From contig DAIEQP010000388.1 in NCBI GenBank assembly GCA_027347805.1, positions 1 through 5,964 of the forward strand: a stretch of 5,964 bases of DNA, written 5' to 3'. Positions 1-5,603 of the stretch are shown here, piece after piece. This DNA comes from Ignavibacteria bacterium (GTDB lineage Bacteria; Bacteroidota; Ignavibacteria; Ignavibacteriales; Melioribacteraceae). A program made the translations under genes and the position numbers. A model generated the notes under the pieces. The model made no database searches. It was not told the origin of the DNA and saw only the letters and a list, made by a program, of their open reading frames with translations. Every line of letters starts with the position of its first letter. The first letter of the stretch is position 1.

Positions 1-413
1 ACACGTGCGGCTGTTTCTCTTGCGCTAGATCTATCAATAGAATTTCTAATATCATTAAAATTATATTTTTGAGAGCCCACTAAATCTGCATGTCCCGGAC
101 GAGGAATAGTAATTTTCTCAACAGTTTTAGAAATGGGTTCTACACTCATTTTCTCTGTCCAGTTCTCCCAGTCACGGTTTCTGATCAGCATGGAAATTGG
201 CGAAGCAATAGTATTACCAAAACGAACTCCCGAAAATATTTCTGCTGTATCGGTTTCGATTTTCATTCTTAAGCCCCGGCCATAACCAAGCTGTCTTCTG
301 CTCAATTGACTGTTTATATACTTTTCAGTTACTTCAAAATTTGAAGGAAACCCTGAAACAACTGTAATTAACCCTTTGCCGTGAGATTCACCTGCTGTAA
401 CGAATTTTATCAT
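1..413 (-). CDS. aroC: Chorismate synthase, N-terminal part (runs off the left edge)
   Basis: Chorismate synthase makes chorismate from 5-enolpyruvylshikimate-3-phosphate, the last shikimate-pathway step, in the cytosol with reduced FMN. The gene starts at ATG (413-411) and 137 codons are visible; the family is usually about 350-400 residues, so more than half lies outside the window. Family hallmarks can be read directly: MIKFVTAGESHG at residues 1-12 (His11 in the GESHG motif), the GYGRG segment at 43-47 followed by an Arg-Met-Lys-Ile-Glu stretch, RPGHAD at 105-110 (second conserved His, 108), and RSSARETAARV at the edge, from residue 128 on. There are no stops or frameshifts. The Shine-Dalgarno is weak (AAGAAAG). 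The gene follows htrA on the same strand, but a strong terminator separates them and a TAnnTTTG box lies 24 bases upstream of the ATG, so it is probably transcribed separately. Identification is secure. Confidence 0.97.
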   Translation of the reverse strand, partial: MIKFVTAGESHGKGLITVVSGFPSNFEVTEKYINSQLSRRQLGYGRGLRMKIETDTAEIFSGVRFGNTIASPISMLIRNRDWENWTEKMSVEPISKTVEKITIPRPGHADLVGSQKYNFNDIRNSIDRSSARETAAR

Positions 414-437
414 TTTACTTTCTTGATGTGTGATGTG

Positions 438-445
438 CAAATATA
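438..445 (-). promoter_or_regulatory. Candidate Bacteroidota-type -7 promoter box for aroC
   Basis: The minus strand reads TATATTTG, an exact match to TAnnTTTG, the -7 element known for the primary sigma factor of Bacteroidota. It ends 24 bases before the aroC ATG, which would give a short leader of about 15-20 nt. I see no good TTG/TTTG -33 element at the usual spacing: the sequence there is the htrA terminator stem. The position, between a terminator and a gene start, supports it; the missing -33 box and the AT-rich setting weaken it. Confidence 0.4.
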
Positions 446-475
446 AAAAAAGCGCTCGAAACATTGAGCGCTTTC
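444..475 (-). terminator. Rho-independent terminator after htrA
   Basis: Perfect 9-bp inverted repeat AAAGCGCTC (449-457) and GAGCGCTTT (466-474), with an 8-base loop (458-465). Read on the minus strand, the stem is followed directly by a run of T (450-445), the classic intrinsic terminator layout. It begins about 20 bases after the htrA stop codon, so it would end the transcript of the multi-gene cluster upstream. On the plus strand the hairpin is followed by a poorer TTTCTTT run, but no plus-strand gene needs it. Confidence 0.88.
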
Positions 476-493
476 TTTGATTTTCTGAAATGA

Positions 494-1996
494 TTATTTA
501 GGAATATCCAAACCAACCAGTCTTGAATTTCCCTCTGCATCTTTTACTTTTAACAGAACTGCCTGCCCTTTTGTCTTTTCGATTACAGATTGAAGCTCGC
601 CGGCTGTTTTTATTTCTTTTCTATCCGCTGCAACAATTACCAATCCTTCACCTAATCTTTGGTTGAAAGCTTTACCGAATTGTTTTACATCAGTAATGAT
701 TACTCCAGATTCAAGATTATATTTTTCTTTTTCATCACTATTCAAATTACGGACTTTCATTCCAAGATCATCAAAATCTACTTCGCGGGCATCAACGTCT
801 TTTCCTTTTTTGTCTTTCAATCCAACTTTAGTTGTTTTTTCTTCTTCACCGTTACGTGCTTTTAAAGTTACATGTCTTTCAATCATTTTTTCATCACGAT
901 ATATAGAAAGTTTTACAACAGAACCGGCTCTTCTGGAAGCAACGTAAGATTGAAGTTCATTTGGTTGGTTAACTTCTCTTTCGTCAATTTTAAGAATAAT
1001 ATCACCAACTTGAATATCTTCCTTCGCAGCTGCACCATCTTTTACTATTTCCTGAACAATAACACCTTTAGGTTCTTTTAGTCCGACTGCTTTTGCAGTT
1101 GCAGCATCAACTTCCTGAATACTTACACCAATATAACCTCGATTAACTTTACCATCTGCAATTAAATCTGTTGCAACGGCTTTTGCAAGATTAATAGGAA
1201 CAGCAAATCCATAACCAATAAATGTCTGTGAAAATCCTGAAGTTGCAATTGCAGCATTAACACCAATTACAGATCCATTTAAATCCACAAGTGCACCACC
1301 GCTGTTTCCAGGATTAATAACTGCGTCGGTCTGAATAAAATCGCGAACAGAATAACTTCTATTTTCTTCTGGCATATCTATTTGTCTGTTCTTAGCACTA
1401 ATTATTCCGGCAGTCACAGTTGAATTTAGATTTAACGGATTACCAATTGCCATAACCCATTGACCAACTTTGATTTTATCTGAATCACCTAAATAAGCTG
1501 CAGGAAGATCTGTTGCATCAATCTTTATAACTGCTAGATCAGTTAAAGGATCAGTTCCAATTACTGTTGCTTCCATTTCGCGTTTATCATGCAATGTAAC
1601 TGTTACATTTTTTGCATCCTGGACAACATGATTATTTGTAAGAATATAACCATCGTTGGAAATAATAATTCCGCTTCCACCACCCTGCTGCTGCTGGGGA
1701 GTATCATCATTATTAAACGGTGAAAAGAAAAAGTGAAATTTATCCTGAGCATTATTTTTTACTTGAGTTGTCACAGTAATTTGAACAATTGAAGATGTCA
1801 CCTTTTCAGCAACCTGAACAAATGCATCATTAAAAGCAGCAATTGTTGAGTTGACCTGAACCGGCGGTTTATCAGCGCCAATTTTAACTTCGCCATAACT
1901 TGGTCTAACTAATCCAAATCCGGAAACCAGTACGGCACCAAAAACAATCCCGATGAAAATCAACCCCATTGTTCCAAGAAAGTTTTTTCTTCTCAT
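494..1996 (-). CDS. degP: Periplasmic serine protease, DegP/HtrA/DegQ type, with two PDZ domains
   Basis: HtrA-family protease/chaperone that degrades or refolds damaged envelope proteins in the periplasm. With the start chosen here (500 residues, a normal DegP length): a signal-anchor or signal peptide with a hydrophobic stretch at about 8-31; a trypsin-like domain at about 50-275 with the triad His123 (TNNHVV), Asp153 (DPLTDLAVIK) and Ser232 (GNSGGAL); an LA-type loop rich in Phe, Asn and Gln before the GGGSGIIIS strand; PDZ1 at about 286-385; PDZ2 at about 410-498. An ATG five codons upstream (2011) lacks a Shine-Dalgarno, whereas GAGGAA lies 7 bases before the ATG at 1996, so I prefer 1996. 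The gene is 34 bases downstream of the small exported protein gene and is followed by a strong terminator, making it the last gene of the cluster. Family assignment is secure; DegP, DegQ and DegS cannot be told apart by name alone, but two PDZ domains exclude a simple DegS. Confidence 0.96.
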   Translation of the reverse strand: MRRKNFLGTMGLIFIGIVFGAVLVSGFGLVRPSYGEVKIGADKPPVQVNSTIAAFNDAFVQVAEKVTSSIVQITVTTQVKNNAQDKFHFFFSPFNNDDTPQQQQGGGSGIIISNDGYILTNNHVVQDAKNVTVTLHDKREMEATVIGTDPLTDLAVIKIDATDLPAAYLGDSDKIKVGQWVMAIGNPLNLNSTVTAGIISAKNRQIDMPEENRSYSVRDFIQTDAVINPGNSGGALVDLNGSVIGVNAAIATSGFSQTFIGYGFAVPINLAKAVATDLIADGKVNRGYIGVSIQEVDAATAKAVGLKEPKGVIVQEIVKDGAAAKEDIQVGDIILKIDEREVNQPNELQSYVASRRAGSVVKLSIYRDEKMIERHVTLKARNGEEEKTTKVGLKDKKGKDVDAREVDFDDLGMKVRNLNSDEKEKYNLESGVIITDVKQFGKAFNQRLGEGLVIVAADRKEIKTAGELQSVIEKTKGQAVLLKVKDAEGNSRLVGLDIPK

Positions 1997-2003
1997 AGTC
2001 TTA

Positions 2004-2009
2004 TTCCTC
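2004..2009 (-). promoter_or_regulatory. Ribosome binding site that decides the htrA start
   Basis: GAGGAA on the minus strand, 7 bases before the ATG at 1996-1994. It overlaps the alternative upstream ATG (2011-2009), which itself is preceded only by an A/T run. This favours the downstream start. Confidence 0.65.
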
Positions 2010-2030
2010 ATTTATTTTTTTATATATGTT

Positions 2031-2393
2031 TTATTTCGATTCGTTTTTAGTTTTTTCAAGAGATTCAAAATCGGTAATAGTTTTTCCTATTAAGGGTACG
2101 AAATAATATCTGTTACCATTGAATTCAAACGGATAGGCATTATTTGGCCATTTAAGTTTCTTAGGATCTGAAGGAAAAACTGCAAATGGTTTTTTCTTAT
2201 TCAATTCACCTACCATACCCTCTAGTTCTTTAATTTTCTCCTGCTGCAGCTTTGTTTTAATTTCCAGTTCTGTAATTTTCTTTTTTAGAACTGATAGCGA
2301 GTCGTTATCGTTATTTTTCTGGGCAATCGAAACACAAAGCGGGAGAATACTTAATAGTATTACAGCTATCAAATAATTTGATTTCGCTTTCAT
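2031..2393 (-). CDS. Small exported coiled-coil protein of unknown function
   Basis: 120 residues; I do not recognise the family. The N-terminus (Lys-Ala-Lys, then a hydrophobic stretch at about 7-22) is a typical signal peptide, with a plausible signal peptidase I site after VSIA (residue 24). Cys20 sits in LPLC, a poor lipobox, so a lipoprotein is less likely. Residues about 32-68 are rich in Lys, Glu and Leu with heptad-like spacing (LKKKITELEIKTKLQQEKIK and on), suggesting a coiled coil and hence an oligomer. The C-terminal 50 residues hold a Pro- and aromatic-rich stretch (WPNNAYPFEFNGNRYYFVPL, 82-101) that may be a small folded domain. The start ATG has a strong GGAGG site 4 bases upstream. 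It lies 16 bases after recO and 34 bases before htrA, so it is probably co-transcribed with the periplasmic protease. The reading frame is intact and the codon use ordinary; that it is a real gene is fairly sure, its function unknown. Confidence 0.85.
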   Translation of the reverse strand: MKAKSNYLIAVILLSILPLCVSIAQKNNDNDSLSVLKKKITELEIKTKLQQEKIKELEGMVGELNKKKPFAVFPSDPKKLKWPNNAYPFEFNGNRYYFVPLIGKTITDFESLEKTKNESK

Positions 2394-2397
2394 ATAA

Positions 2398-2402
2398 CCT
2401 CC
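2398..2402 (-). promoter_or_regulatory. Strong ribosome binding site of the small exported protein gene
   Basis: GGAGG on the minus strand, 4 bases before the ATG at 2393. It is the clearest Shine-Dalgarno in the window and supports this small reading frame as a translated gene. Confidence 0.65.
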
Positions 2403-2409
2403 AATCTAC

Positions 2410-3147
2410 TCAGGTTAATCTTAAAGATTTTATACCTTTAAACTCAATAACATGATACGAAAGAAATTTTTCAAGCATAATTATAATTTGATCCAGATCT
2501 TTTTGCTTATATATAATTTCATTCTTTTTGGAGTTTAGACAAATAAGTAAATTGAAAAGTTCCTCGTTAAAATTAAAATTTGTTAATCGATCTTCACTGC
2601 AATCTGAACACATCAGCCCAGTTTCATAATTATAGGAAGCAGATCTGCCCGGCTGAATCTTTCGATTACATACATTACAATGTTCCAACTGGAATTCATA
2701 ACCGATTTCTTTAATGAAGAAAAAGAGAAACTTTGTAAAAAGGATTTTGGGATTTTCATCAGAGGAATTAATTAGGGAAAGCATTTTTACGCTTCCCTCA
2801 AATAATTTTTTGTGCTGCTCATTTTCTACTGTAAGAACACTCAGCAGTTCTACAATTGCCAGGGCATATTTATATTTATCTAAGTCATCACGAGTATTTG
2901 GGAAATGCTGAAGTAAATCAACCTGGTTTGCCAAATGTAAATCGCTTGTTTCTTTTTTATAGAATACAACTTCCACAATGTTCATTGTATCTATAATCAA
3001 CCCAATTTTTGATTTAGGAGATCTAGCACCTTTAATCATCAAAGAAAGTTTTCCAAAATCTTCGGTAAAAAAGTGTGCAATCCGGCTGGTATCCCCAAAA
3101 TCAATTTTTCGTAAAACTATTGCCCGTGTTTTTATTATATCAGACAT
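2410..3147 (-). CDS. recO: DNA repair protein RecO
   Basis: RecO works with RecR (and RecF) to load RecA on SSB-coated single-stranded DNA and can anneal complementary strands. The 245 residues fit the usual RecO length. The N-terminal OB-fold spans about 1-80, with the family-typical opening (IIKTRAIVLRKIDFGDTSRI) and the GARSPKSKIG segment at 40-49. A helical C-terminal domain follows, with a four-cysteine zinc-binding site: Cys157-x2-Cys160 and Cys180-x2-Cys183. Many bacterial RecO proteins have this site; the E. coli protein lacks it. The ATG lies inside the end of mtnA (8-base overlap, ATGTCTGA) and has no clear Shine-Dalgarno, so translation is probably coupled to mtnA. Identification is secure from the domain order and zinc motif. 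Confidence 0.94.
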   Translation of the reverse strand: MSDIIKTRAIVLRKIDFGDTSRIAHFFTEDFGKLSLMIKGARSPKSKIGLIIDTMNIVEVVFYKKETSDLHLANQVDLLQHFPNTRDDLDKYKYALAIVELLSVLTVENEQHKKLFEGSVKMLSLINSSDENPKILFTKFLFFFIKEIGYEFQLEHCNVCNRKIQPGRSASYNYETGLMCSDCSEDRLTNFNFNEELFNLLICLNSKKNEIIYKQKDLDQIIIMLEKFLSYHVIEFKGIKSLRLT

Positions 3148-4153
3148 TTGAAAAATTATATGGAGCTTTATGAATACCCTTCTCTGTTATGATTGCTGTA
3201 ATTAATTCTCCCGGTGTTACATCAAATGCCGGTGAGTAAACATCATAATCAGTACTTGTAATTTGCTTATCCCCTACATATGATACTTCTCTTTTATCCC
3301 GCAATTCAATTTTAATTTCTTTTCCGCTTACGCAATTTTTATCAATTGTAGTTGAAGGAGCAGCGATATAAAAAGGTATATTATGGTGTTTGCATAGCAC
3401 GGCTAAATTATAAGTACCAATTTTATTTGCCGAATCACCGTTTAGTGCAATTCTATCGGCGCCTGTAATTACAAGATCGACATTGCCCTGCTGCATTAAA
3501 ACTGCAGCTGTTGAATCAGTATTAAATGAAAATGGAATGCTTAATTTTTCCAGTTCCCATGCAGTTAATCTTGAACCCTGGAATAATGGCCGCGTTTCAT
3601 CTGCATAAACAAATTCAATCATTCCCTTTTCAAAAGCATTTCTGATTACATTGAGTGCAGTTCCATTTCCTCCGGTAGCGAGTGCACCGGTGTTGCAATG
3701 AGTTAATACTTTACATTTTTTATCAAAAATCCTGAAGCCGTTCTGAGCTATTTGTTCACAAAGTTTTATATCGTCCTCATGAATTTCGATTGCTTTATTC
3801 AGAAGTAAATGAAAAATATTTTCTGAATTTGAATTTTGTTCAAAAACTTTTTTTAATTCATTCAGTGCATAAAAAAGATTTACAGCGGTTGGTCTTGTAG
3901 AAGCCAATCGATTGTATGATTCATTAAATACTTTTCTTTTGTTTTCGGCAGAGACATTTTTAAGCGCTAACGCAAGAGCGTATGCCGCAGTAATTCCTAT
4001 TAAAGGAGCACCACGCACTTCCAACTTTTCAATTGCAATAGAAATTCGTTCAAGATTATCTGTAATAATTGTCTCTTCAAGTAGAGGCAATTTAGTCTGA
4101 TCAATTATGAAAAGTTTTTCTTCTTTATATTCAACTGCATGAATCGATTTCAT
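3140..4153 (-). CDS. mtnA: S-methyl-5-thioribose-1-phosphate isomerase
   Basis: MtnA converts methylthioribose-1-phosphate to methylthioribulose-1-phosphate in the methionine salvage pathway, which recycles the methylthioadenosine left by polyamine and other SAM-dependent synthesis. The protein belongs to the eIF2B alpha/beta/delta-like fold. With the start at 4153 it has 337 residues, close to family length, and the N-terminus then aligns with the usual MtnA opening (short strand, IIDQTKLP). Motifs: RGAPLIG from residue 47, THCNTGALATGG with the presumed catalytic Cys153, GADRIALNGD with the presumed catalytic Asp233, NKIGTYNLA, and a PAFDVTP...IITEKG tail. The open frame extends 33 codons upstream to 4252, but that part lies inside the kinase gene and does not look like MtnA. 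The gene begins one base after the kinase stop and overlaps recO by 8 bases. A related isomerase of the same fold, such as ribose-1,5-bisphosphate isomerase, is possible but less likely. Confidence 0.93.
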   Translation of the reverse strand: MKSIHAVEYKEEKLFIIDQTKLPLLEETIITDNLERISIAIEKLEVRGAPLIGITAAYALALALKNVSAENKRKVFNESYNRLASTRPTAVNLFYALNELKKVFEQNSNSENIFHLLLNKAIEIHEDDIKLCEQIAQNGFRIFDKKCKVLTHCNTGALATGGNGTALNVIRNAFEKGMIEFVYADETRPLFQGSRLTAWELEKLSIPFSFNTDSTAAVLMQQGNVDLVITGADRIALNGDSANKIGTYNLAVLCKHHNIPFYIAAPSTTIDKNCVSGKEIKIELRDKREVSYVGDKQITSTDYDVYSPAFDVTPGELITAIITEKGIHKAPYNFSNV

Positions 4154-4154
4154 T

Positions 4155-5063
4155 TTAATCGAAACTGGATAAGTTTTGGAACTCGATAAACCTATTTTTA
4201 ATTTCAAGCCAACTGAGATTTTCCAATCCTTTCGTACTGAATTTCTCAACACAGAAAGAAGCCATTATACTTCCATAGATAACTGCACGCTTCATATTAT
4301 CAAAAGATAATTCCAGGTTTTTATGAAGATAGCCTGTAAATCCGCCTGCAAATGCATCGCCGGCGCCGGTCGGGTCATAAATATTTTCCATTGGATATGC
4401 TGGTGCAGAAAAAATTGTATTATCGCCAAACAGCAATGCACCATGCTCGCCTTTTTTTATTATCAAATATTTAGGTCCCATATCAGTAATTATCTTGGCA
4501 GCTTTAATCAAGTTCGGTTCTTTAGATAAAAGTCTTGCTTCAGAATCATTTATAATTAATACATGAACGCGTTTAAGCACTTTCATTAAATCATCAAAAG
4601 CGCCGTCTATCCAAAAATTCATTGTATCGCACACAATAAAACGAGGTTCATTCAGCTGATCAAGTACATTCATCTGAAGTTGGGGCGCAATGTTTCCCAG
4701 TAAAACGAATTTATCTTTTTTGTTTTTTTCAGGAATAATCGGATTAAATTTTTCAAACACATTTAAGTGTGTAAAAAGAGATTCCCTGTTGTTGAGATCA
4801 TAATTGTATTTACAACCGTAACGAAAAGTTTTGCCGCCTTCAATAATTTGCAGACCTTCAATATCAATATGATGATCTTCAAGCATTTGAATATGGTTTT
4901 TGCTGAAATCGTCTCCTACAACACCTACAATGCTGACGGGTGCAGTAAAATAACTTGCTGCAAGAGAAATGTAAGTAGTTGATCCGCCAAGAGCATTTTC
5001 AATTTTATCAAAAGGTGTTTGAATATCATCCAAACCAATCGACCCAACAACTAAAAGTCCCAA
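4155..5063 (-). CDS. PfkB-family (ribokinase-like) sugar or nucleoside kinase
   Basis: Cytosolic ATP-dependent kinase of the PfkB/ribokinase superfamily; the substrate cannot be told from sequence. The 302 residues match family length. Motifs seen: N-terminal strand LLVVGSIGLDD (3-13), the GG pair at 26-27 in the substrate-binding region, NDSE (172-175, the NxxE element for Mg/phosphate), KKGEHGA (203-209), and the PfkB signature DPTGAGDAFAGG (230-241) with the catalytic Asp236 and the anion hole GAGD. The start is TTG at 5063: an in-frame TGA lies three codons upstream, no ATG is available, and GAGAGG is 5 bases before the TTG. It ends one base before mtnA, so the two proteins are probably made together. 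A kinase feeding a phosphosugar to an MtnA-like isomerase is an attractive idea but only inferred; known MtnK kinases belong to a different fold. Confidence 0.93.
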   Translation of the reverse strand: MGLLVVGSIGLDDIQTPFDKIENALGGSTTYISLAASYFTAPVSIVGVVGDDFSKNHIQMLEDHHIDIEGLQIIEGGKTFRYGCKYNYDLNNRESLFTHLNVFEKFNPIIPEKNKKDKFVLLGNIAPQLQMNVLDQLNEPRFIVCDTMNFWIDGAFDDLMKVLKRVHVLIINDSEARLLSKEPNLIKAAKIITDMGPKYLIIKKGEHGALLFGDNTIFSAPAYPMENIYDPTGAGDAFAGGFTGYLHKNLELSFDNMKRAVIYGSIMASFCVEKFSTKGLENLSWLEIKNRFIEFQNLSSFD

Positions 5064-5068
5064 AATGA

Positions 5069-5074
5069 CCTCTC
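5069..5074 (-). promoter_or_regulatory. Ribosome binding site supporting the TTG start of the PfkB kinase
   Basis: GAGAGG on the minus strand, 5 bases before the TTG at 5063-5061. The in-frame TGA at 5075-5073 overlaps this site, so no earlier start is possible in this frame. Confidence 0.6.
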
Positions 5075-5112
5075 AATTTTTGTTATGAAATATAAGTAAA
5101 CGAACGCTTTTT

Positions 5113-5580
5113 TCAGATTTGTGTTAATGGAATTTCAATAAATTTTAGAGAACTGCTTTTATCCGTAAGGAATTCATAAATCGCTGAAACCGATTCGCGC
5201 TGACCTTGCCAAGCAAGCATTTTTTTTGCAGTTTCAGCATCTACCCATTTAAATTCAGAATGTTCGGATGATATTTTTACATCGGCTGATTCAGAAACCA
5301 TTCCAACAAAAACAGGAATCATGCAAATGTAATCTTTCTCATGAGAATAAAACGAATTTAACCGGGGAACAACCCAAAGTAATTTTGGAGTAAGACCAGT
5401 TTCCTCTTTAATTTCCCTGATAGCAGTTTCATATGCTTTTTCATTTTCAATTGAACCGGTAACCATCTGCCAGATGTTAGGATAGATTTCACTTTCGGCT
5501 CTCTTCATAAGAAGAAATTCAATGCCAGAATCAGCAATTCTAAAAATGTGTGCTTCAACTAAATTGGAAATTATCTGCAT
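5113..5580 (-). CDS. Nudix hydrolase, NudB-like
   Basis: Mg-dependent hydrolase of nucleoside diphosphate-linked compounds. The 155 residues form a single Nudix domain. The Nudix box runs from Gly42 to Leu63 (GSIENEKAYETAI, then REIKEETGL), with the metal-binding REIKEE core intact. The box is 22 rather than 23 residues: one residue is missing between the first Gly and the conserved Glu. Surrounding residues (IWQMVTGSIE, and EHSEFKWVDAETAKKML near the C-terminus) resemble E. coli NudB, a dihydroneopterin triphosphate/dATP pyrophosphohydrolase, as I recall it, so a role in folate synthesis or nucleotide-pool cleaning is possible but not shown. The start at ATG 5580 is preferred; a TTG two codons upstream (5586) sits nearer the AAGG site at 5591-5594 and cannot be excluded. 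It lies 23 bases after the partial membrane-protein gene and 49 bases before the kinase gene. Confidence 0.9.
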   Translation of the reverse strand: MQIISNLVEAHIFRIADSGIEFLLMKRAESEIYPNIWQMVTGSIENEKAYETAIREIKEETGLTPKLLWVVPRLNSFYSHEKDYICMIPVFVGMVSESADVKISSEHSEFKWVDAETAKKMLAWQGQRESVSAIYEFLTDKSSSLKFIEIPLTQI

Positions 5581-5603
5581 AAACAATACACCTTATCAAA
5601 CAC

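Noticed and set aside
90..1081. Plus-strand open frames at 90-272, 659-865, 663-947 and 872-1081
   Set aside because: They are antisense to aroC and htrA, which are clear genes by motif; the plus-strand products have low-complexity Phe/Ser-rich sequence and no recognisable domain.
1685..1696. CTG triplet repeat (four copies)
   Set aside because: It encodes four Gln residues in the variable loop of the HtrA protease domain, which is often low-complexity; too short to call a repeat element.
2010..2030. Possible promoter directly upstream of htrA
   Set aside because: The A/T-rich stretch contains no TAnnTTTG box or other recognisable element; short gap to the previous gene fits co-transcription instead.
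2931..2939. TAnnTTTG match on the minus strand inside recO (reads as CAAATGTA on plus)
   Set aside because: Such short matches arise by chance in AT-rich DNA; it lies mid-gene with no sensible downstream start.
2714..4982. Plus-strand open frames within recO, mtnA and the kinase gene (2714-2911, 3912-4100, 4323-4529, 4767-4982)
   Set aside because: Each is fully antisense to a well-supported gene and shows no motif or convincing ribosome binding site.
5064..5112. Possible terminator or promoter between the Nudix and kinase genes
   Set aside because: A run of A/T and a GCGTTCG segment are present, but I find no stable stem followed by a T-run on the minus strand and no TAnnTTTG box.
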